Assembly (NCBI GenBank): GCA_021153285.1
Contig: JAGKTT010000037.1
Location: forward strand, 1-22,396
Source of the DNA: Bacteroidia bacterium
GTDB taxonomy: Bacteria; Bacteroidota; Bacteroidia; Bacteroidales; UBA932
Reading direction: 5' to 3'
Length of the DNA stretch: 22,396 bases
Shown in pieces: positions 16,314 through 22,396 of the stretch (positions are counted from its first letter, which is position 1; every line of letters begins with the position of its first letter). The position numbers and the translations under genes were made by a program. The notes under the pieces are model-generated. The model ran no database searches. It saw nothing but the letters and a program-made list of their open reading frames with translations, and was not told where the DNA came from.

Positions 16314-18518
16314 ATGAAAAGATTCTTTTGGATTGCATTGACCTCTGTTCTGGCTTTGGCCTTGGCAGTGTCGTGCCAGAAAGAAAATGTGCGAGAGAGC
16401 CAGAGTACTGGTAAGGAATCGGTCTGGATCACCGTCCTTTCTCCCGATGCTGCAGATACGAAGTCGATTGCTGACGGAATGTCTGTCAATTGGGTATATT
16501 GGGCGGCCTTTGACGAAGCAGGACAGCCTGTGGCTGATCTTAACGGCAAAGTTCAGATGAATGAAAAGAAGGCTGGATTCGATGTGGATCTTGTCAAGGA
16601 CTATCCTTACAATTTTGTTTTCTGGGCTCAGTATGAGGATCCTCAGAATGGCCAGCCGGCTTATGACCTGACTGCATTCATTACTGAGGGTAAGGTCGGA
16701 GTCAGCTATGAGGGAGTGGCAAATGATGATTACCGTGATGCCTTCTATAAGCAGCAGATCATTACAATCACCGGTGCAGGGGAGTCACGTACTATCGAGC
16801 TCCGTCGTCCTTTCGCTCAGATCAATTTCCTCGCAGCAGATTATAAGTCTGTGGAGGAAGTGGAGGTGCATAAGTCCCTTAAGTCTACTGTGTCTATTTC
16901 AGGAATTCCTACTGTATTGAATGGTCAGAATGGTTCGGTTGAAGGCGATGGCACCACAGTTCTTACTCCATCCGCTGTTCCTTCCAATCCGGCGTATTAT
17001 ACAGTCAATGGTGTAGAATATGGCTGGTATTCAATGAATTATATCCTTGCCTCAGAGGAAAAGGACCTTAATAAAGTCACAGCAACATTCACTCACGACA
17101 AATCTGACATCCCAGTTTCAGTCGAAGTCGAGAACATTCCATATCAAAGAAACCATCGTACCAACATCATCGGTAACTTCCTTACAGAAATCGCTGAAGT
17201 AAAGGTTATCGTTATGGAGGAATTTGACAAGCCAGATTTCCCTGTAATCGATGATGGTGTCCCTGTACCACCTCCTTCTTCTGATGATGAAGAAGAAATA
17301 CCGGAAGAGGGATATGAGAGAGTGGTAGTCGGTAATGAAGCTACATATACAGTGTATAATGCTGAAGGCCTGGAAATCTGGAGAAAAGAGGCTCACGAGG
17401 GAACTTTCGCTGGAAGTGACAATACACTCCAGGTAATCAATCTTGTCCTCGCGGCTGATATTGAACTTCCTCTTCCTGAACCTGGAAAGAGCAATTGGAC
17501 GCCTGTCGGCTCTAAAGCCAATCCATATGACGGATTCATCAACGGTAACGGACATACAATTTCCAATCTTACCATTGTAAGTAATTCTACATCTTCGACA
17601 GCGCATATCGGATTCATCAGCAATGCGAATAATCATCCTGAGGATGAAGTCATTATAGAGAACATCAAGTTCGATAATGTCAATATTTCCACCAAGGGAG
17701 GACGTACCGGTGTAGTATTCGGCTATGTTGCAAGTAAAGGTGGAGTCATCAGAAATGTCCACGTTTTAAGCGGAACTGTCCAGAGTACTTCGCGTTACAC
17801 CGGTGGAATTGCAGGTGACACCTCTGAAGGCAATGCAGTAATTGACAATTGCTCGAATGCTGCCGATATCATAGGTGGAATGAGTGTCGGCGGTATTGTT
17901 GGTGACGGATATGTGATCAATTCTACCAACACTGGTGACGTGACAGGTACAAGTGATTGGATAGGCGGTATAACAGGTGGCTGTATATACAAGCACACTG
18001 AGAATTGCGTCAATAGAGGTAATATCTCCGGAGTTGATTATGTTGCCGGAATTGCTGGCGACGGTGGAGCCAAGGATTGCAAGAACTATGGCCAGATAAC
18101 AGGACGTAATTATGTAGGTGGTATTGTAGGTGACAGTTATAGTAATTATTCTATAAGTAATTGCAGTAACTATGGCAAAGTAACCGGTCAGTATTATACT
18201 GGAGGCATTGTTGGACAACAGACTAAGAATAAGACATTTGTTTCTCTTTGCTATAATTATGCAGATGTGTCGGGTACTAAGTATGTAGGAGGTATTGCTG
18301 GTAACTCTATTAATCTAAGTGCTTCTGAGAATAGCGGTGATGTAGCTGGAAATGACTATGTAGGTGGAATAGTCGGAGAGTTCAGCTTGGGAACGCTTTC
18401 AACAAATACTAATAAAGGAATAATTAGAAGTCAGGGTGGAAAGGTCGGTCTTATCTTCGGTAATCATAAAAGTGGAACTGTAGCAGATGATAATGTCGCA
18501 GGGGGTAAGATAGAGTAA
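16314..18518 (+). CDS. DUF6562 surface lipoprotein with one GLUG-repeat module
   Basis: This 734-residue protein has acylated Cys at 21 (AVSC, then QKE) and a T49-K50-S51 site after the strand SVWITVL. DUF6562 motifs are YNFVFWAQ, NDDYRDAFY, RRPFAQINF (Arg replaces the usual Tyr of LYRPF), YGWYSMNYILA and NHRTNIIGNFL. A Pro/Ser/Glu-rich linker follows. At residue 345 begins YTVYNAEGLEIW, then SNWTPVG and NGHTISNLTI and about ten GLUG rungs, ending in VADDNVAGG. This is the same module that the 2006-residue protein carries in several copies, and both proteins begin it at residue 345. Domain exchange or duplication between the two genes is therefore likely. The N-terminal domain is instead closest to the preceding gene, so the two halves have different nearest relatives. 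The probable role is adhesion. Confidence 0.9.
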   Translation: MKRFFWIALTSVLALALAVSCQKENVRESQSTGKESVWITVLSPDAADTKSIADGMSVNWVYWAAFDEAGQPVADLNGKVQMNEKKAGFDVDLVKDYPYNFVFWAQYEDPQNGQPAYDLTAFITEGKVGVSYEGVANDDYRDAFYKQQIITITGAGESRTIELRRPFAQINFLAADYKSVEEVEVHKSLKSTVSISGIPTVLNGQNGSVEGDGTTVLTPSAVPSNPAYYTVNGVEYGWYSMNYILASEEKDLNKVTATFTHDKSDIPVSVEVENIPYQRNHRTNIIGNFLTEIAEVKVIVMEEFDKPDFPVIDDGVPVPPPSSDDEEEIPEEGYERVVVGNEATYTVYNAEGLEIWRKEAHEGTFAGSDNTLQVINLVLAADIELPLPEPGKSNWTPVGSKANPYDGFINGNGHTISNLTIVSNSTSSTAHIGFISNANNHPEDEVIIENIKFDNVNISTKGGRTGVVFGYVASKGGVIRNVHVLSGTVQSTSRYTGGIAGDTSEGNAVIDNCSNAADIIGGMSVGGIVGDGYVINSTNTGDVTGTSDWIGGITGGCIYKHTENCVNRGNISGVDYVAGIAGDGGAKDCKNYGQITGRNYVGGIVGDSYSNYSISNCSNYGKVTGQYYTGGIVGQQTKNKTFVSLCYNYADVSGTKYVGGIAGNSINLSASENSGDVAGNDYVGGIVGEFSLGTLSTNTNKGIIRSQGGKVGLIFGNHKSGTVADDNVAGGKIE

Positions 18519-18563
18519 TTGTATTTTCTAGAGTGTAAAAATAACTAAATAACCTATAAACAA

Positions 18564-19529
18564 ATGAAAAAGATTTTTTGGATTGCGGCGGCTGTGGCCG
18601 GATTGATCGCGGCTGCATCTTGCCAGAAAGAAACTCCGGCAGTGTCTCTCCCTGAGGGGGAAGAGGCTGTTGCAGTTCTTGCTGTATCTGTTCCTGAAAG
18701 TATCGCCACCAAGGCATATTCAGATGGAAAGACTGCCACTGATCTTTATTATGCTGTCTACGATGGCATTGACCCTGACAGAAGGCTTCTTCTTCACAAT
18801 GCCCAGCCTCTGAAATTCGAGAATGGCGCGCTCACTATGACTGTAGAACTCAAACTTGTAAAGAACTATCCTTATGACATCGTATTCTGGGCTCAGGCAC
18901 CAGCAGCTCCTTATACTTTCGATCCTCAGGCACAGACTGTCACTGTGGACAGCTATAGCACAGCGGCCAATGATGAGAACCGCGATGCTTTCTATCAGCT
19001 CGTAGAGGGTTACAAGGTGGTATCGACTCCTACAAAGGTGGATCTTTATCGTCCGTTCGCTCAGATCAATTTTGGAGCAAAAGATTATTCAGAGGTGACC
19101 GCTCTCGGTCTCACTATGGATTCTCAGGTGGAGATCGAAGGTCTTCCTTATGTACTGAATGTTCTTGAAAGAACTGCTACAGGTTCGACTAATGCCGCAT
19201 TCTACGCAACTGCTGTTCCTGCAGCAAGTGGTGAAACTCTGGAGGTTAATGGTGATAAAGATACATATAGCTATGTTTCAATGAATTATGTTCTCGCACC
19301 TCAGACAAAGGGAATGCTTCCTACACTTACCGGAATCTTCCACTATAACAAAGCTGAGATTGTAATCCCTGTCGAGAATGTTCCTTATCAGAGAAACTAT
19401 CGTACAAACATAATCGGCGAATTCTTTACAGGTCCTGCTCAGTTCGTAGTAGAAATCATTCCTATCTACGATGAGGATTCTCCATACATCGAGAATTGGC
19501 CACAGACTGATCAAAATAACAACAACTAA
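18564..19529 (+). CDS. Stand-alone DUF6562 lipoprotein (pilin-like subunit)
   Basis: This 321-residue protein has acylated Cys at 20 (AAASC, then QKE). The strand AVAVLAVSV comes before T49-K50-A51. DUF6562 motifs are YDIVFWAQ, NDENRDAFY, LYRPFAQINFG, YVSMNYVLA and NYRTNIIGEFF (278-288). It ends with FVVEIIPIYD and an Asn-rich tail. The first 20 codons are very similar at DNA level to those of the gene at 7203, a possible gene-conversion tract. It starts 45 bases after the preceding gene, in an A/T-rich gap with no CTGACC hairpin. As in the other short members, there is no binding extension, so it may be a structural subunit. It could instead be an independent surface lipoprotein. Confidence 0.9.
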   Translation: MKKIFWIAAAVAGLIAAASCQKETPAVSLPEGEEAVAVLAVSVPESIATKAYSDGKTATDLYYAVYDGIDPDRRLLLHNAQPLKFENGALTMTVELKLVKNYPYDIVFWAQAPAAPYTFDPQAQTVTVDSYSTAANDENRDAFYQLVEGYKVVSTPTKVDLYRPFAQINFGAKDYSEVTALGLTMDSQVEIEGLPYVLNVLERTATGSTNAAFYATAVPAASGETLEVNGDKDTYSYVSMNYVLAPQTKGMLPTLTGIFHYNKAEIVIPVENVPYQRNYRTNIIGEFFTGPAQFVVEIIPIYDEDSPYIENWPQTDQNNNN

Positions 19530-19537
19530 TCAATATT

Positions 19538-20563
19538 ATGAAAAAGATTCTTTATTTTGCAGCTGCAGTGTTCGCAATGGCGTTTGCAGCATCTTGCCAG
19601 CAGGAGAAGATTGATGCTTCTGCAGCAAAGGATGGCGAACTCGTAGAGGTAACTTTCGAGATCGCGGCTACTGATCTTACTACAAAGGCTATCATCGGAC
19701 ACGAGCCTAACTTTATCAAGAACCTTCAGGTAGGTATCTACAGAAATGGTAACTATCTTCCAGAGGTTCAGGCTAAGGTATCTGAGGAGTTCGGAAGAGG
19801 TCTTACTGCAAAGGTTTCTGTTGTCCTCGTAAAGGGCCAGAAGTATGACATCGCATTCTGGGCTGATCACGTAGGTAACCCTTATTACACTGTGGATTTC
19901 AATGCTGGTGAGGCTGGTGCTCAGTATCCATTGGTAACAGTGGACTATGCAGCAGGTGAGGCTAACAATATCTACCGTGATGCTTGGTGCGCAGTTCTTG
20001 AGGACTACCACGTAAGCGACAACTCTGTTCTCGGTCAGAATGAGACAATCACTCTCTATCGTCCTCTCGCTCAGATCAATGTCGGTACACGCGACTATAG
20101 GCTTGCTCAGAAGGCTGGTGTGACAGTTACAGGTTCTTCTATGACTGTCAAGCAGGCTCCTACAAAGCTCAATATGTTCACTGGAGAGACCTCAGAGCCA
20201 GTTGATGTAGTTCTTGAGAGAAGCGCTATCCCTGCAGGTACCCTTATAGTTTATTATCAGGATGATGCAAAGGAAGCAGAGTATGACTACCTCGGTATGA
20301 ACTATATCCTTGTTTCAAATGTACCAGGTGCTGAGAAGGAAATCGTAGAAGTTGTGATTGACTTCTTCGAGGATGACAACACAGCAAGAATCAATGACGA
20401 TATCGTTGTCAAGAATGTTCCTGTACGTCGCAACTACCGTACAAACCTCATCGCTGATGATGTCCTTACTCAGGCATTCGACTTCAGCGTGGTTATCGAT
20501 CCTAACTTCGACGGTGAGTATGCCGGATGGGATCCTTCTTTCGATGAAGTACAGTACAAGTAA
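19538..20563 (+). CDS. Stand-alone DUF6562 lipoprotein, divergent branch
   Basis: This 341-residue protein has acylated Cys at 20 (AASC, then QQEK instead of QKE). The strand VEVTFEIAA precedes T48-T49-K50-A51. Its family motifs deviate: YDIAFWADH, YRDAWCAV (Cys and Trp in place of DAFYA), LYRPLAQINVG, YLGMNYILV and RRNYRTNLIADDVL (297-310). The features QVGIYRNG, TKLNMFTGE and VPVRRNYRTN are shared with the next gene, and the two form a sub-branch of the array. The C-terminus FSVVIDPNFDGEYAG resembles the corresponding stretch of that gene. It starts eight bases after the previous stop codon, the tightest spacing in the cluster, so co-translation with it is likely. It has no binding domain. 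Confidence 0.9.
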   Translation: MKKILYFAAAVFAMAFAASCQQEKIDASAAKDGELVEVTFEIAATDLTTKAIIGHEPNFIKNLQVGIYRNGNYLPEVQAKVSEEFGRGLTAKVSVVLVKGQKYDIAFWADHVGNPYYTVDFNAGEAGAQYPLVTVDYAAGEANNIYRDAWCAVLEDYHVSDNSVLGQNETITLYRPLAQINVGTRDYRLAQKAGVTVTGSSMTVKQAPTKLNMFTGETSEPVDVVLERSAIPAGTLIVYYQDDAKEAEYDYLGMNYILVSNVPGAEKEIVEVVIDFFEDDNTARINDDIVVKNVPVRRNYRTNLIADDVLTQAFDFSVVIDPNFDGEYAGWDPSFDEVQYK

Positions 20564-20571
20564 TATATTTT

Positions 20572-20606
20572 CGGTCTCAGGAGGGTGAAACTTCCTGAGG
20601 CTGCCG
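20572..20606 (+). promoter_or_regulatory. Variant leader hairpin with GTGAAA loop (copy F)
   Basis: CTCAGGA (20576-20582) pairs with TCCTGAG (20593-20599). G20583-T20592 and G20584-C20591 close a six-base loop, GTGAAA (20585-20590). T20575-G20600 is a possible wobble. CTG (20601-20603) is bulged, and CGG (20572-20574) pairs with CCG (20604-20606). The hexaloop size, central TGA, CTG bulge and distance to the next ATG (24 bases) match copies B-E, but the outer loop bases differ. Confidence 0.55.
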
Positions 20607-20630
20607 ATCAACAAATTTAAATACACAACA

Positions 20631-21992
20631 ATGAAAAAGTTATTCCACTATGCAGCTGCTGTCATCGTCCTTGCAGCAGCGTATGCTTGCCAGAGAGAAA
20701 ACCTCCCGGTAAGCAGCCAGGATGAAGTAGAGGTTACATTCGCAATCAGCACAGAGAGTGCGATCGCGACTAAGGCCGCACCTGAAGGAACCGGAATCGG
20801 TTATGCCGATACATATGAGAAGGAGCTCCTTTTCTATGTCTATAAGGATGGTGCCCTTCTGGATCAGCTCCAGCCTGAGATCGAAGACTTCCAGGGAGCG
20901 ACTGATCTCAATGCCAAGGTGACAGTAAGACTTGTAAAGGGTCAGGACTATGAGTTCGTATTCTGGGCACAGGCTGAGGGTAAGAGCCATTATTCGATCA
21001 ATACTGCTTATCCTCCTGTAGTAACAGTGAACTATGACGCTCTTGCAGCAAATGATGAGTCTCGCGATGCTTTCTATGCTGTAACTAAGCTCCATATAGA
21101 GAAGGGAATGGGTATTGAGAACGTAACTCTTACTCGTCCATTCGCTCAGATCAATGTAGGTACTTCTCAAGATGATATCGATGCTGCTAAGGCTGCCGGA
21201 GTCGTTATCGATAACACTTCAGTGACTCTTTCAAATGTCGCTACAAAGCTCGATCTGTTCTCAGGTGTTGCATCAGAAGGAAAAGAATTTACTTTCAAGG
21301 CTGCAGCTCTTCCACAGCAGAAACTTAATGTCTACAATAAGGCAGACTATCCTACAGCTCACGAATATTCATACCTTTCGATGAATTATATTCTTGTAGC
21401 AGATGCCGTTACCGGTGAAAAGGATCAGCTTGATGCATATAAGATCACATTCCTTCAGGGTACTCGTGAAATCAATACCATCAGCATTCCTAATGTTCCT
21501 GTACGCCGTAACTGGAGAACAAACATCATCGGTGAAAATGTCCTGACTGATTACGCATCATTCAACATCACTATCACTCCTGATTTCTATGGTGAGTATA
21601 ATGGTGGCATCGATGGCAATCCATTCGAGGAACTTCCTTATGACCAGCCTGAAGAGACTGTAGATAATAATCTTTATCTTAAGCCTAACAGCAACTGGAA
21701 AGTTGACAATGCTCGTTTTGCAGTATATGCATTTCAGGATGGCAAACCAGAAAAATGGGTAAATATGCTGGATTCTGATTCAGATGGAATCTATGAGATG
21801 GATAAGGCAGCAATTGAAGGATATACAAATATCATCTTCTGCCGTATGAATCCAGGTGCTACAGCCAATAACTGGACCAACAAATGGAATCAGACAGCTG
21901 ACCTTAAAGTCCCTACAGACGGAACAAATCTCTATACTGTCAAGGAAGGTACTTGGGATAACGGTGGCGGTACCTGGTCAGTATTTGAATAA
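20631..21992 (+). CDS. DUF6562 surface lipoprotein with CBM26-like C-terminal domain
   Basis: This 453-residue protein has acylated Cys at 20 (AYAC, then QRE). The strand VEVTFAIST comes before T47-K48-A49. DUF6562 motifs are YEFVFWAQ, NDESRDAFYA, LTRPFAQINVG (Thr replaces the Tyr of LYRPF), YLSMNYILV and RRNWRTNIIGENVL. After a Glu/Pro linker, residues 345-453 form a compact aromatic domain: NLYLKPNSNW, ARFAVYAF, KWVNMLDSDSDGIYEM, IIFCRMNPG, NNWTNKWNQT and GTWDNGGGTW. The order of motifs resembles starch-binding modules of family 26 (CBM26), which bind alpha-glucans through exposed Trp and Tyr. The family assignment is from memory of motif patterns, and the ligand is inferred. It is the last gene of the array, has its own leader hairpin and is followed by a strong terminator. 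The N-terminal domain pairs with the preceding gene. Confidence 0.9.
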   Translation: MKKLFHYAAAVIVLAAAYACQRENLPVSSQDEVEVTFAISTESAIATKAAPEGTGIGYADTYEKELLFYVYKDGALLDQLQPEIEDFQGATDLNAKVTVRLVKGQDYEFVFWAQAEGKSHYSINTAYPPVVTVNYDALAANDESRDAFYAVTKLHIEKGMGIENVTLTRPFAQINVGTSQDDIDAAKAAGVVIDNTSVTLSNVATKLDLFSGVASEGKEFTFKAAALPQQKLNVYNKADYPTAHEYSYLSMNYILVADAVTGEKDQLDAYKITFLQGTREINTISIPNVPVRRNWRTNIIGENVLTDYASFNITITPDFYGEYNGGIDGNPFEELPYDQPEETVDNNLYLKPNSNWKVDNARFAVYAFQDGKPEKWVNMLDSDSDGIYEMDKAAIEGYTNIIFCRMNPGATANNWTNKWNQTADLKVPTDGTNLYTVKEGTWDNGGGTWSVFE

Positions 21993-21998
21993 ATTTTC

Positions 21999-22033
21999 CC
22001 ACCTCGCGGTGGCGCCTAACCCCCTAAAGGTTA
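21999..22033 (+). other. Two small hairpins after the last array gene
   Basis: CCACC (21999-22003) pairs with GGTGG (22008-22012) around TCGC, and TAACC (22017-22021) can pair with GGTTA (22029-22033). Neither is followed by a T tract. GCCTAACC recalls the GCCTGACC of the leader hairpins, but it is not held in a closed hexaloop. They may be remnants of the leader element or 3' end structures. Confidence 0.35.
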
Positions 22034-22044
22034 AATACTTACAA

Positions 22045-22084
22045 AATATGCCTGCTGTCGTAATGCAGCAGGCATATTCTTTAA
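22045..22084 (+). terminator. Strong intrinsic terminator ending the DUF6562 array
   Basis: AATATGCCTGCTG (22045-22057) pairs perfectly over 13 bases with CAGCAGGCATATT (22066-22078) around the loop TCGTAATG. CTTT and further T-rich sequence follow. It lies 53 bases after the stop codon of the last array gene and is the only hairpin in the window with both a long perfect stem and T-rich downstream DNA. The stem is symmetrical and its upstream flank is A-rich (ACAAAA), so it might also act on the other strand. Confidence 0.7.
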
Positions 22085-22148
22085 ATCTCTGATATTCAGT
22101 CTTCTATCGTAAACCCAGACTTTATTCTCTTGTTTTGAGCATCCATTC

Positions 22149-22208
22149 CTATCATTCTTCTGAGTTCACAGGGCACTTTCCTCTATCATTCTGAGGAGCT
22201 CACAGGGC
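22149..22208. repeat. Diverged direct repeat upstream of the permease gene
   Basis: Two 26-base units at 22149-22174 and 22183-22208 match at 22 positions. Each reads CTATCATTCT, a variable centre, then TTCACAGGGC or CTCACAGGGC. The second unit continues into CTCA (22199-22202), CAGGGCGACG and TGAG (22213-22216), a small stem. Sequences with TCATTCTGAG followed by AGAATCT are familiar as dispersed intergenic elements in Bacteroidales, so this may be a REP-like element. The rest of 22085-22241 shows nothing else clear. Confidence 0.5.
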
Positions 22209-22241
22209 GACGTGAGAATCTTTTATACTATTTACCCCATT

Positions 22242-22396
22242 ATGTCAAAGTTCAAAGTTCCCAATACATACGTCATAATTTTCACAGTACTCCTCCTCTG
22301 TGCAGTCTCGACCTGGTTCATCCCTGGAGGCAATCCTCAGACCTGGCAGGTCTTCTCCGCCCTCTATGAAGGCTTCAGCCAGCAAGCCGGAATCAT
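22242..22396 (+). CDS. YfcC-family permease, N-terminal fragment cut by window end
   Basis: The open frame from ATG 22242 runs off the window after 51 complete codons. It begins MSKFKVPNTYVIIFTVLLLC, then AVSTWFIPGG, then a polar stretch ending in TWQVFSALYEGFSQQAGII. The K-x-P-x-T-Y-V-I-I-F start, first membrane helix and W-x-(I/V)-P-G-G turn are typical of YfcC proteins. This group belongs to the DcuC/ArcD-like ion-transporter superfamily of inner-membrane carriers for amino or carboxylic acids. It lies beyond the array terminator and so is probably a separate transcription unit. A promoter could lie in the T-rich DNA at 22219-22235, but no good consensus was found. The substrate cannot be told from the fragment. 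Confidence 0.65.
   Translation, partial: MSKFKVPNTYVIIFTVLLLCAVSTWFIPGGNPQTWQVFSALYEGFSQQAGI

Noticed and set aside
17118..17762. Minus-strand open frame of 214 codons
   Set aside because: It is antisense to the gene at 16314 and its sequence mirrors the coding pattern of the DUF6562 and GLUG codons.
21999..22033. Seventh member of the CTGACC hairpin family
   Set aside because: It contains GCCTAACC, but the bases are not in a six-base closed loop and there is no TG bulge; the first stem has a four-base loop.
21856..22092. Plus-strand 78-codon frame overlapping the end of the last array gene
   Set aside because: It is out of frame with the clear lipoprotein gene, runs through the terminator hairpin, and has no family features.

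Overview
The window looks like a piece of a Bacteroidales (gut-type Bacteroidetes) chromosome. The start codons are preceded by A/T-rich leaders instead of Shine-Dalgarno sites. One promoter fits the Bacteroidetes TAnnTTTG pattern. The signal peptides carry Bacteroidetes-style lipoboxes followed by Cys-Gln-Lys-Glu, and the main family (DUF6562, fimbrillin-like lipoproteins) is characteristic of this order. I cannot name the genus.

Layout. Positions 1-990 hold a cut-off hairpin, an A-rich stretch with regularly spaced ACATA words, and an AT-rich two-gene unit: a TacT-like GNAT acetyltransferase (277-819) and a 54-residue protein starting six bases later (826-990). This unit may be a toxin-antitoxin pair. 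Positions 1144-21992 hold nine consecutive same-strand genes. All encode lipoproteins built on one plan: lipoprotein signal, a short beta strand, a conserved Thr-(Arg/Lys)-(Ala/Ser/Thr) site at residues 46-50, and a DUF6562 domain of about 270 residues ending in a (N/Y)xRTNxI motif. Three proteins stop there (15276-16241, 18564-19529, 19538-20563). Six carry different C-terminal additions: a very large four-module GLUG-repeat region (1144-7164), GLUG plus beta-helix regions (7203-9773 and 9846-13013), a Gly-Ile-Gly repeat region (13105-15255), a single GLUG module related to those of the first gene (16314-18518), and a CBM26-like carbohydrate-binding domain (20631-21992). After a strong terminator (22045-22084) and a diverged direct repeat, the window ends in the first 51 codons of a YfcC-type permease.

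The DUF6562 array reads as a set of surface-exposed, pilin-like subunits with a common assembly or anchoring domain and interchangeable binding domains. Comparison with type V (FimA/Mfa1) pili suggests that the short proteins could be stalk or anchor subunits and the extended ones tip adhesins. No recognisable assembly or processing protein lies in the window.

The most novel signal is a family of intergenic hairpins 21-32 bases upstream of five of the nine start codons. Four complete copies share the hexaloop CTGACC closed by a C-G pair and a 3' TG bulge followed by G-C. Their stem sequences differ but still pair. A fifth complete copy has the loop GTGAAA, and a sixth is cut by the left edge of the window. 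This pattern points to a conserved RNA element that may set the expression of individual subunits.
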